DNA of 64,000 nucleotides from positions 376,281-440,280 of the forward strand of contig NZ_PUIC01000005.1 of the NCBI RefSeq assembly GCF_022750545.1, read 5' to 3'. The DNA comes from Caulobacter sp. CCUG 60055. GTDB taxonomy: Bacteria > Pseudomonadota > Alphaproteobacteria > Caulobacterales > Caulobacteraceae. The notes below the pieces were generated by a model, which was given only the letters and a program-made list of their open reading frames with translations, was not told where the DNA came from and did no database searches. Position numbers and translations under genes: made by a program. This document shows, piece by piece, positions 57,134-64,000 of this stretch; within the stretch, counting starts at the first letter, position 1; every line of letters begins with the position of its first letter.

Positions 57134-58420
57134 ATGAACCATTTCGAGGTTCGGGACGGCGAGCTCTGCTGCGAGGGCGTGCCCCTGTCGCGCATCGCCG
57201 ACGCCGTCGGCACACCGGTCTACGTCTATTCCACCGCCACCCTGCAGCGGCACTTCACGGTGTTCCGCGAAGCGTTCGCGCCCTATCCGCAACTGGGCGC
57301 GCCGCTGATCGCCTTCGCGGTCAAGGCCAACTCCAATGTCTCGGTGCTGAAGACCCTGGCCGAGGTCGGGGCCGGCGCCGACACGGTGTCGGAAGGCGAG
57401 ATTCGCCGGGCGCTGGCGGCGGGGATACCGCCGGGCAGGATCGTGTTCTCCGGCGTCGGCAAGACCGCCGCCGAGCTGGCCTTCGCCATCGAGACCGGCG
57501 TCGCCGAGATCAATGTCGAGTCCGAGCCCGAGCTCGACCTGCTGGCCGAGGTCGCCGCCGCCCAGGTCAAGGCCGGCGGGGGCGCGCGGCCGGCCATCGC
57601 CTTCCGCGTCAATCCCGACGTCTCGGCCGGCGGCCACGCCAAGATCTCCACCGGCAAGTCCGAGAACAAGTTCGGCGTCTCCTTCGCCGAGGCCGAGCGC
57701 CTCTACGCCAAGGCCGCCGCCTCGCCGCACCTGCGGCCCGTGGGCGTGGCCTGCCACATCGGCAGCCAGATCACCGACCTTGCGCCCATGGAGGACGCCT
57801 TCCGCAAGATGCGGGGCCTGGTCGAGCGCCTGCGCGGCCTGGGCCTGACGGTCGAGCGGCTGGACCTGGGCGGCGGCCTGGGCGTGCCCTATTTCAACCA
57901 GCCCGCGCCGCCGACGCCGGCCGATTTCGCCGCCATGGTGGCGCGCGTGGTCGACGGCCTCGACGTCCAGCTCGCCTTCGAGCCCGGGCGGGTGATCGCC
58001 GCCAACGCCGGGGTGCTGGTCACGCGCGTGATCCACGTGCACGAGCGGCCGGAGGGCCGGCGGTTCATGGTGCTGGACGCGGCGATGAACGACCTGATCC
58101 GCCCGGCGATGTACGACGCCTATCACGACATCCGCCCGGTGCGGCCGACCAATGCGCCGCTGGCCGCCTACGACGTGGTCGGGCCGGTGTGCGAGACCGG
58201 CGACACCTTCACCCGCGAGCGTGACCTGCCCGAGGCCGGGTCCGGCGACCTCGTCGCCTTCATGTCGGCGGGGGCCTACGGCGCCAGCATGTCCAGCGAG
58301 TACAACACCCGGCCGCTGATCCCCGAGGTGCTGGTCAAGGGCGACCAGTTCGCGGTGATCCGGCCGCGCCCGACCTATGACGAGATGCTGGCGCGCGAAC
58401 CGGTCGCCGCCTGGCTCTGA
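57134..58420 (+). CDS. lysA: Diaminopimelate decarboxylase
   Basis: A 428-residue PLP enzyme that makes lysine from meso-diaminopimelate. K64 in FAVKANSNVSVLK is the Schiff-base lysine. GVACHIGSQI near 208 and RLDLGGGLGVPY near 245 bind the PLP phosphate, and GPVCETGDTF near 350 holds the cysteine of the dimer-shared active site. ATG 57134 is 10 bp after the lipoprotein stop, so argH-lptM-lysA form one operon. Its 3' end overlaps the convergent LysR gene by 46 bp. Confidence 0.95.
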   Translation: MNHFEVRDGELCCEGVPLSRIADAVGTPVYVYSTATLQRHFTVFREAFAPYPQLGAPLIAFAVKANSNVSVLKTLAEVGAGADTVSEGEIRRALAAGIPPGRIVFSGVGKTAAELAFAIETGVAEINVESEPELDLLAEVAAAQVKAGGGARPAIAFRVNPDVSAGGHAKISTGKSENKFGVSFAEAERLYAKAAASPHLRPVGVACHIGSQITDLAPMEDAFRKMRGLVERLRGLGLTVERLDLGGGLGVPYFNQPAPPTPADFAAMVARVVDGLDVQLAFEPGRVIAANAGVLVTRVIHVHERPEGRRFMVLDAAMNDLIRPAMYDAYHDIRPVRPTNAPLAAYDVVGPVCETGDTFTRERDLPEAGSGDLVAFMSAGAYGASMSSEYNTRPLIPEVLVKGDQFAVIRPRPTYDEMLAREPVAAWL

Positions 58421-59331
58421 GGCGGACCGGCGGCGTCGAGGTCGCGGTCGAGCAGGCAGTCGATGAAGTTGCGCAGCGCCGGCCGCATCTGGCGGCGGCT
58501 GGGATAGTAGAGGTGCAGGCCCGGGAAGGTCGGCGAATAGGCCTCCAGCACCCGCACCAGCCGCCCCTGGGCCAGCCAGTCGGGGATGCGCTCGTCATAG
58601 ACGTAGGCCACGCCCACGCCCTGCGCCGCCGCCTCCAGCAGCACCGCCGAGTCGGTGACGATCAGCGGCCCCCGCACGCCGACCTCGAACTCGGCCCCGT
58701 CGTGCTCGAACTCCCAGCGATAGAGGCTGCCGTCGGTCGGCCAGCGCCAGTTCAGGCAGGCATGTTCGTGCAGGTCGGCCGGCGTCCGGGGAACGCCCCG
58801 CCGGGCCAGATAGTCGGGCGAGGCCACGGCGTACATCTCCAGGTCGCTGGTCAACCGCACCGCCACCATGTCCTGGTCGAGCCGCTCGCCGATGCGGATG
58901 CCGGCGTCGAACCGGCCGGCGACGATGTCGGCCAGCGAATCCTGCACCACGAGGTCCAGGATCACGTCCGGGTTGCCGCGGTGGAACCGGCCGAGCCGCT
59001 CGGCCAGCAGGCCCAGCGCCGCCGTCCTCGGCAAGTTGATGCGCAGGGTTCCGGTCGACCGCCCGTGGGTCGCCACCGCCTCAGCCATGGCCCCGTCCAG
59101 CTCCTCGATGGCCGGGGTCAGGCGGGCGTGCAGCCGCTCGCCGACGGCGGTGGGCGCGACGCTGCGGGTGGTGCGGTTGAGCAGGCGCACGCCCATCCGC
59201 TCCTCCAGCTGGCGGATGGTCTGGCTGAGCGCCGAGGGGGTGACGCCCAGGTGCGCGGCCGCCCGTACGAAGCTGCCCTGCTCGACCACGGCGGCGAAGG
59301 CGGTGAGGCTGGCGAAGTCGGCACCGCGCAT
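58375..59331 (-). CDS. LysR family transcriptional regulator
   Basis: A 318-residue LysR protein. The helix-turn-helix is at residues 2-60 (FASLTAFAAVVEQGSFVRAAAHLGVTPSALSQTIRQLEERMGVRLLNRTTRSVAPT), followed by a binding domain of the DsdC/CrgA-like group (LRINLPRTAALGLLAERLGRF). ATG 59331 was preferred over an in-frame start at 59373. It is divergent from an aldo/keto reductase gene, a frequent pairing in which the regulator controls the reductase. Its last 46 bp lie inside the end of lysA on the other strand. Confidence 0.9.
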   Translation of the reverse strand: MRGADFASLTAFAAVVEQGSFVRAAAHLGVTPSALSQTIRQLEERMGVRLLNRTTRSVAPTAVGERLHARLTPAIEELDGAMAEAVATHGRSTGTLRINLPRTAALGLLAERLGRFHRGNPDVILDLVVQDSLADIVAGRFDAGIRIGERLDQDMVAVRLTSDLEMYAVASPDYLARRGVPRTPADLHEHACLNWRWPTDGSLYRWEFEHDGAEFEVGVRGPLIVTDSAVLLEAAAQGVGVAYVYDERIPDWLAQGRLVRVLEAYSPTFPGLHLYYPSRRQMRPALRNFIDCLLDRDLDAAGPPQSQAATGSRASISS

Positions 59332-59453
59332 TATCCACTCCGGACTAAACAACCATTGCAGATAATGCCCCATAATCTAACGAAGGTCAGGCCCCCACCT
59401 TCCCCTCACGCCCGCGCCCACCGACGGGCCGTCTGGAAGATGGAACCTCGCCC

Positions 59454-60527
59454 GTGACCCACAAGCTGACCCTGGAATCCTATCGCCTGCTGGGCCGCTC
59501 CGGCCTGCGCGTCTCGCCGCTGTCGCTCGGCTCCATGACCTTCGGCGCCGACTGGGGCTGGGGCGCCGACGACGCCGAGTCCCGCCGCATCTTCGACGCC
59601 TATGTCGACCGCGGCGGCAACTTCATCGACACCGCCAACCGCTATACCGACGGCACGGCCGAACGCCTGCTGGGCGAGTTCGCCCGCGACAAGCGCGAGC
59701 GGCTGGTGCTGGCCACCAAGTACACCCTGGCCATGCGGCCGGGCGATCCCAACTCCGGCGGCAACCACCGCAAGAACATGGTCCGCTCGGTCGAGGACAG
59801 CCTGAAGCGGCTGGGGACCGACTATATCGACCTGCTCTATCTGCACGTCTGGGACTCGACGACGCCGGTCGAAGAGGTGCTGCGGGCGATGGACGACCTC
59901 GTCTCCCAGGGCAAGGTGATCTACCTGGGGATTTCCGACACCCCCGCCTGGCAGGTGTCGCGCATGCAGGCCATCGCCGACCTGCGCGGCTGGTCGCCGC
60001 TGATCGCCCTGCAGATCGAGTACAGCCTGGCCCAGCGGACGGTCGAGCGCGACCTGATCCCGATGGCGGCCGAGATGGGCCTGGGCGTGCTGCCCTGGTC
60101 GCCCTTGGCCAGCGGCGTGCTGACGGGCAAGTACAGCCGCGCCGACCTGACGGCGAGCGCCGCCAGCGCGGACATCACGGGCAGCCGCCGCGACGTCGCC
60201 GCCGCCAACGGCTCCCTGACCGAACAGAGCCTGGCCATCGCCGACGTGGTCGCCGAGGTCGCCAGGGAAGCCGGCCGCACGCCCGCCCAGGTCGCCCTGG
60301 CCTGGACCCTGCTCAACCCGCAGGTCGTCTCGCCGATCCTGGGCGCGCGCACCCTGGCGCAGCTGGAGGACAATCTGGGCGCGCTGGACGTGGTCCTGAC
60401 CGAGGCCCAGCGCCAGCGTCTCGACGCGGCCAGCGCCGTCGAACTGGGCTTCCCGCACGACTTCGTCCTGCGCCCCAGCATACGTCAGATCATCAGCGGC
60501 GGCGCCGAGATCGCGCCCCGCCGCTGA
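59454..60527 (+). CDS. Aldo/keto reductase
   Basis: A 357-residue NADPH-dependent oxidoreductase with a TIM-barrel. The tetrad is present: D in NFIDTANRY, Y in the same motif, K in LATKYTL and H in DLLYLHVWD. The cofactor-binding end has SPILGARTLAQLEDNLGAL near residues 290-310. It belongs to the AKR branch related to YajO and the potassium channel beta subunit. The start is GTG 59454, and its promoter is shared with the divergent LysR gene. The natural substrate is unknown. Confidence 0.9.
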   Translation: MTHKLTLESYRLLGRSGLRVSPLSLGSMTFGADWGWGADDAESRRIFDAYVDRGGNFIDTANRYTDGTAERLLGEFARDKRERLVLATKYTLAMRPGDPNSGGNHRKNMVRSVEDSLKRLGTDYIDLLYLHVWDSTTPVEEVLRAMDDLVSQGKVIYLGISDTPAWQVSRMQAIADLRGWSPLIALQIEYSLAQRTVERDLIPMAAEMGLGVLPWSPLASGVLTGKYSRADLTASAASADITGSRRDVAAANGSLTEQSLAIADVVAEVAREAGRTPAQVALAWTLLNPQVVSPILGARTLAQLEDNLGALDVVLTEAQRQRLDAASAVELGFPHDFVLRPSIRQIISGGAEIAPRR

Positions 60528-60540
60528 AGACCCCGACAAA

Positions 60541-60566
60541 CAGGCGGCGGCCCCGGCCGTCGCCTG
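60541..60566. terminator. Bidirectional hairpin between aldo/keto reductase and GST genes
   Basis: A 12-bp stem with one wobble (60541-60552 with 60555-60566) sits in the 63-bp convergent gap. On the minus strand it is followed by TTTG, so it may serve the GST gene best. Confidence 0.5.
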
Positions 60567-60590
60567 TCCGTGTCTCCGCTGGCGTCCCCG

Positions 60591-61253
60591 TCAGTCCCGA
60601 TCCGGAGCGCCCGGCGGGAACAGCGAGCGATAGGGCCGCGCCTCCTCCACCGCCCGCGCCACCGACGGCCGGGCCAGCAGGCGGGCGCGGTAGGCGGCCA
60701 GGTGCGGACGGCGCTCGCCGATCTCGTGCACCCAATCGGCGTAGAACAGGGCCGGCGCGGCGCCGCAGTCGGCGAGGCCGAACGCCTCGCCCACCGCCCA
60801 GGTGCGATCCGCCATCACCCCGTCCAGCCAGTCGTAGATGGCGTCGAGCGTGGCCTTGGCCTGATCGACGCCATAGGCGTCGCGGTCGGCCGGCGGGCGA
60901 AGATGGTCCAGAACCACTTTCTGGGTCGAGGTCATCACATAGTTGTCGAACACCCGGTCCATGGTCCGCGCCTGCAGGGCCGCGGCCGGGTCCAGGGGGA
61001 TCATCCGGGCCGGGCCGGGATGACGCAGGTCGAGATGCTCGATGATGATGCTGGTCTCGATCACCGGCGGCCCGTCGCCGTCGACCAGCACCGGGAACTT
61101 CTTCAGCGGCCACAGCGCCGCCAGCTCCTCGAAGGCCGGAGGATCCTCGGGCCCCAACACGCGGTAGGTGAACGGCGTGGCGTTCTCATAGAGGGCGATG
61201 AGCACCTTCTGGCAGTAGGACGAGAACGGATGGGCGTAGAGCTGCAGCGTCAC
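60591..61253 (-). CDS. Glutathione S-transferase family protein
   Basis: A 220-residue GST. The N-terminal thioredoxin-like domain has LYAHPFSSYCQKVLIALYEN near residues 4-23, FPVLVDGDGPPVIETSIIIEHLD near 60-82, where E-T/S binds the glutathione gamma-glutamyl part, and an all-helical C-terminal domain follows. The start is GTG 61253 with GAGG five bases upstream; a TTG at 61277 would add eight residues. It is divergent from an HxlR-type regulator gene, which suggests induction by an electrophile or similar stress. Confidence 0.88.
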   Translation of the reverse strand: MTLQLYAHPFSSYCQKVLIALYENATPFTYRVLGPEDPPAFEELAALWPLKKFPVLVDGDGPPVIETSIIIEHLDLRHPGPARMIPLDPAAALQARTMDRVFDNYVMTSTQKVVLDHLRPPADRDAYGVDQAKATLDAIYDWLDGVMADRTWAVGEAFGLADCGAAPALFYADWVHEIGERRPHLAAYRARLLARPSVARAVEEARPYRSLFPPGAPDRD

Positions 61254-61272
61254 GGTCGCCTCGCGAACTGAT

Positions 61273-61320
61273 TGCAAGTTGAAATCGGTTGCAGACTGGA
61301 ATCACCGATCTTATTTTGCA
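61273..61320. promoter_or_regulatory. Candidate operator between GST and HxlR genes
   Basis: TGCAA (61273-61277) and TTGCA (61289-61293) form an inverted repeat with an 11-bp spacer, and TTGCA occurs again at 61316-61320. This is the divergent gap where an HxlR dimer would be expected to bind. Confidence 0.4.
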
Positions 61321-61344
61321 AGCGGTTTCCGCGGAGTGATTTTC

Positions 61345-61842
61345 TTGGAGCGCGCGCACCGGTCCGGCTGCCCGATCAACCTGACGCTGGAGATGATCGG
61401 CGACCGCTGGAGCCTGATCGTCATCCGCGACATCATGTTCGGGAACCGGCGGCGCTTTCGCGAACTGCTCGGCCAGTCCGAGGAAGGCATAGCCTCGAAC
61501 GTGCTGGCCGACCGCCTGAAGCGGCTGGTCGAGGCCGGCCTGCTGACCCGGGCGGGCGATCCCAGCCACAAGCAGAAAGCGATCTACAGCCTGGCCGAGC
61601 CGGCGGTTCAGCTGGTTCCGCTGCTGGCCCACATGGGGGCCTGGGGCCGGCGGCACACGCCGGTCTCGCCGCAGCTGTCGATCCGCGCCCAGTTGCTGGA
61701 GGAAGGCGGCCCGTCGATGTGGGCGGCGTTCATGGACGAGCTGCGCAGCGTCCACCTGGGCGCGCCCAGGCCGGAGCGGTCGGTGGGCGCCGAACTGCAG
61801 GCGGCCTACGAGGCGCTGGCCGCCGAGACCGGGGCGGCCTGA
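61345..61842 (+). CDS. HxlR family winged-helix transcriptional regulator
   Basis: A 165-residue regulator. The HxlR domain starts at about residue 9 with C-P-I-N-LTLEMIGDRWSLIVIRD and continues with FRELLGQSEEGIASNVLADRLKRLVEAGLL. An early cysteine, as in CPI here, is the redox or electrophile sensor in several family members such as YodB and HypR. A 60-residue C-terminal part is less typical. TTG 61345 is taken as the start because GGAG lies eight bases before it; GTG 61336 is possible. It probably controls the divergent GST gene. Confidence 0.88.
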   Translation: MERAHRSGCPINLTLEMIGDRWSLIVIRDIMFGNRRRFRELLGQSEEGIASNVLADRLKRLVEAGLLTRAGDPSHKQKAIYSLAEPAVQLVPLLAHMGAWGRRHTPVSPQLSIRAQLLEEGGPSMWAAFMDELRSVHLGAPRPERSVGAELQAAYEALAAETGAA

Positions 61843-61851
61843 GCGGAGGCT

Positions 61852-62382
61852 TCAGTCCATCGCCAGCACGGCCGGCTCGCCGCGCCGGCGGCCGGCGACA
61901 TCCATGCCGTAGCCGACCAGGAACCGCGCGGGCGCCTCCCAGGCGACGAACTCGGGGTCGGCGGCGCGCGGCTCGGGCCACGGCTTGCGGGCGAACACGG
62001 CCGAGACCACCTCGCGTGCGCCGGCGTCGCCGACGATCTTGGCCGCCTCGGCGATCGACAGGCCGGAATCGAACACGTCGTCGAGCAGCAGCACCTGCCG
62101 CCCTTCGACCGAACGCTGCAGTCCGGCCCGGACGATGACCCGGCCGGAGGTGCGCTTGTCGTCGCCGTAGGAGGCGATCCACAGGGCGTCGAACAGCGGA
62201 TGGCGGCCGCGCCGCGCCAGGGCCCGCATCAGGTCGGCGGCGAACCACAGGCCGCCGGTCAGCAGGCACACCGCCACCGTGTCGTCGTCGATGCGCGGGG
62301 CGATGCGGTCGGCCAGGGCCTCGACGCGCGCGGCGATTTCGTCTTCGTCGAGCAGGACGGTCGGGACGGCGGCGTCAGCCAT
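61852..62382 (-). CDS. Phosphoribosyltransferase (hypoxanthine phosphoribosyltransferase-like)
   Basis: A 176-residue type I phosphoribosyltransferase. The PRPP-binding motif is VLLLDDVFDSGLSI at about residues 94-107, and VCLLTGGLWFAADLMRAL and IASYGDD are of the HGPRT type. It would salvage hypoxanthine or guanine to the nucleotide. Its start ATG 62382 overlaps the end of the upstream zinc-ribbon gene by 8 bp, and the two are co-transcribed. Xanthine as the substrate cannot be excluded. Confidence 0.85.
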   Translation of the reverse strand: MADAAVPTVLLDEDEIAARVEALADRIAPRIDDDTVAVCLLTGGLWFAADLMRALARRGRHPLFDALWIASYGDDKRTSGRVIVRAGLQRSVEGRQVLLLDDVFDSGLSIAEAAKIVGDAGAREVVSAVFARKPWPEPRAADPEFVAWEAPARFLVGYGMDVAGRRRGEPAVLAMD

Positions 62383-63292
62383 GCGGTCGGGCCTCGGCGG
62401 ATTGCGGAAGGGCGTAGGGGGAATCGGCCGGAAGCGGCTGCGCCTGGGCCGCGGGCCGCGGCGGCGGTGCGGCGGCGGCGGCGGCGGCGGGAGGCGGCGG
62501 CGGCGGGGCGGGCGGCGACGTCCCGGGCGGGGCCGCATGGGCCTCGGCGTCGAGGTCGCGCAGCCGCACCTTGGCGCTCGGCGGCGCGGCGGCCGGGCCG
62601 GGCTTGTTGGTCATGACGAAGGTGACGTTGACCCCTTCGGTGCTCACCGGCGGATCGAACAGCACCACCGAGAAATGCCGCATCTCGCCCGGCGGTATCC
62701 TGGCCGCCTTGGGGTCGGCGATCTTGCCGGCGGCGACGCGGCCGTCCTTGTCGAGCACGTCGATGCGCACCGGCGGCGCGGCGATCGGCCGGCCCTCGAT
62801 GTTGCGGATGGCGCCGGAGATCACCAGGGCGGCATGGCCGTCGCGCAGGGCCGGCTGGGCGCGCAATCCCTCGAAGGTCAGGCCGACTGGATTGACCGGC
62901 AAGCCGACGGCGGCGTAGGCGCCGGCCGAGCGCGGCCACATCGCCACCACGTCGACCCGGAACAGCACCGCCGCGGCGATCACCACCGCCAGCACCGCCG
63001 CCGTCGCCGCCCAGATCACCCCGGAGGCGGCGGCCTCGCGTTCGCGCTTGCGCGTCTCGGCCCTGGCGCGGAACGCCCGGGGCAGGTCCTGCGGCGGCGG
63101 TTCGAGCTCGGTCGTCGCCGGCTCGGCCGCCAACGCGCCTTCTTCAGGGGATTGCGCCAGCTCGATGGGCGCTTCGGCCGCCGCCGTCCAGCGCGCCCCG
63201 CAGTGGGCGCAGCGCACCGTCCGCCCCGCCGAGCCCAGCTTGGCGTCGTCGATGAAATAGCGGGTGGCGCACTCTGGACAGGTCAGTATCAT
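62375..63292 (-). CDS. MJ0042-type zinc-ribbon membrane protein (DUF3426-like)
   Basis: A 305-residue protein. The first 40 residues are a zinc ribbon, MILTCPECATRYFIDD, then VRCAHCGARW, with four cysteines in CxxC pairs. A membrane helix spans about residues 102-125, and the periplasmic part (about 140-245) is of the DUF3426 type (AALVISGAIRNIEGRPI). The C-terminal 50 residues are a Pro/Ala low-complexity tail encoded by GCC/CCG runs. It is divergent from ftsE with a 58-bp gap, an arrangement I know from Caulobacter relatives. A role in the envelope is likely but undefined. Confidence 0.85.
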   Translation of the reverse strand: MILTCPECATRYFIDDAKLGSAGRTVRCAHCGARWTAAAEAPIELAQSPEEGALAAEPATTELEPPPQDLPRAFRARAETRKREREAAASGVIWAATAAVLAVVIAAAVLFRVDVVAMWPRSAGAYAAVGLPVNPVGLTFEGLRAQPALRDGHAALVISGAIRNIEGRPIAAPPVRIDVLDKDGRVAAGKIADPKAARIPPGEMRHFSVVLFDPPVSTEGVNVTFVMTNKPGPAAAPPSAKVRLRDLDAEAHAAPPGTSPPAPPPPPPAAAAAAAPPPRPAAQAQPLPADSPYALPQSAEARPHG

Positions 63293-63350
63293 GGCCGGCG
63301 AATCGGAAGCTTCAGCGTCCTCTTCTTCGAGGTCGCCGATTTCGGCCCCC

Positions 63351-64000
63351 ATGTCCAGAACCGCCGGCGCACACGCGGCCAAGACCGCGGCACAGATCCT
63401 CGCGGACACGCCGAGCGACCAGGCCGTGGTCCGCTTCGACGGCGTGAGCATGCGCTATGGCCGCGCGCCCGAGGTGCTCCGCGACGTCACCTTCGACCTG
63501 GCGCCCGGCTCGTTCCATTTCCTGACCGGCGCGTCCGGGGCGGGCAAGTCGTCGCTGCTCAGCCTGATCTACCTGGCCCAGCGCCCCTCGCGCGGGCTGA
63601 TCGACCTGTTCGGCCGCAGCGTCGCCGGCGCTCGCCGCAACGAACTGCCGTTCCTGCGCCGCCGCATCGGCGTGGTGTTCCAGGAGATGCGGCTGCTGGA
63701 GCATCTCAGCGCCTTCGACAACGTCGCCCTGCCGCTGCGCATCGCCGGCCGCAAGCCGGAAGGCTATCGCACCGACGTCGCCGAGCTGCTGACCTGGGTC
63801 GGGCTGGGCGAGCGGATGCACGCCATGCCCGCCACCCTGTCCGGCGGCGAACGGCAGCGCCTGGCCATCGCCCGCGCCGTGGTCGCTCGCCCCGACGTGC
63901 TGCTCGCCGACGAGCCCACCGGCAATGTCGACCAGGCCATGGCGCTGCGCATCATGCGGCTGTTCGTCGAGTTGAACCGGCTGGGCACCACGGTGCTGAT
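63351..64000 (+). CDS. ftsE: Cell division ATP-binding protein FtsE (C-terminus beyond window)
   Basis: The first 216 residues are present; the gene continues past the right edge. Walker A is GASGAGKSS near residues 62-70, Q-loop FQEMRLLEH near 112, signature LSGGERQRLAIARA near 163, and Walker B VLLADEPTGNVD near 183. FtsE with FtsX activates peptidoglycan hydrolases at the division site. About 25 residues before the ABC core are extra compared with E. coli FtsE, and the Shine-Dalgarno at ATG 63351 is weak, so the real start may be later. The adjacent zinc-ribbon and phosphoribosyltransferase genes are divergent. Confidence 0.9.
   Translation, partial: MSRTAGAHAAKTAAQILADTPSDQAVVRFDGVSMRYGRAPEVLRDVTFDLAPGSFHFLTGASGAGKSSLLSLIYLAQRPSRGLIDLFGRSVAGARRNELPFLRRRIGVVFQEMRLLEHLSAFDNVALPLRIAGRKPEGYRTDVAELLTWVGLGERMHAMPATLSGGERQRLAIARAVVARPDVLLADEPTGNVDQAMALRIMRLFVELNRLGTTVL

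Noticed and set aside
62455..62525. GGC/CCG-rich repeat tract
   Set aside because: It encodes the Pro/Ala tail of the zinc-ribbon protein in frame; it is low-complexity coding sequence, not an independent repeat.

Overview
The window is very GC-rich alphaproteobacterial chromosome, almost certainly Caulobacteraceae (Caulobacter/Phenylobacterium type). The signs are the ancient block rplU-rpmA-GNAT-dsbA-like-obgE-proB-proA-nadD-rsfS-rlmH-envC-ctpA, the pair ftsE / MJ0042 zinc-ribbon protein, promoters that resemble the Caulobacter housekeeping consensus (TTGAC followed by GCTANAWC), and many GTG/TTG starts with GAGG-type Shine-Dalgarno sequences. I see no rRNA, tRNA, CRISPR array, prophage or insertion sequence. 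Coding density is about 90% or more. Start sites were chosen by Shine-Dalgarno placement and family length and are less certain than stops.

Layout. 1-5 kb (minus strand): a TPP-dependent enzyme cut by the window edge, a feruloyl-CoA-synthase-like ligase, a dihydroorotase-like amidohydrolase lacking one canonical metal histidine, and a family 9 glycosyltransferase. 5-17 kb: CAF17/YgfZ, an M2 peptidyl-dipeptidase, a TadG-like vWA protein, a large hybrid histidine kinase, a 2OG-Fe(II) oxygenase, an OmpA-type lipoprotein, and a KefF/KefC-like quinone reductase plus K+/H+ antiporter operon. 17-26 kb: two-subunit 3-oxoacid CoA-transferase, an acid-CoA ligase, nrdA behind a pair of NrdR-box-like sites, an LpxR-like protein, mtgA, a nitroreductase, a WD40 protein and an orphan ExbD. 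26-29.5 kb: a minus-strand zinc operon (37-residue membrane peptide, znuC, znuB, CobW-type GTPase) behind a palindrome that looks like a Zur box.

30-45 kb: a SAM methyltransferase, then the conserved growth block listed above. It is interrupted by an aspartate/glutamate racemase homologue between proB and proA, and by a divergent S9 peptidase/LysR pair between rlmH and envC. 45-58 kb: small secreted proteins, GNAT enzymes, an HNH nuclease, an AlkA-type glycosylase, a 33-residue membrane peptide divergent from a TetR regulator, gluQRS with an EamA exporter, a membrane-anchored wHTH-TPR regulator divergent from an S41 protease, a TlpA thioredoxin abutting argH, and argH-lipoprotein-lysA. 58-64 kb: a LysR/aldo-keto reductase pair, a GST/HxlR pair, a phosphoribosyltransferase, the zinc-ribbon protein and the start of ftsE.

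The parts most worth a second look are the zinc operon with its apparently leaderless 37-codon first gene, the 33-codon gene facing TetR across a shared dyad, the NrdR-box pair in front of nrdA, and the altered metal site of the dihydroorotase. All remaining genes look intact.
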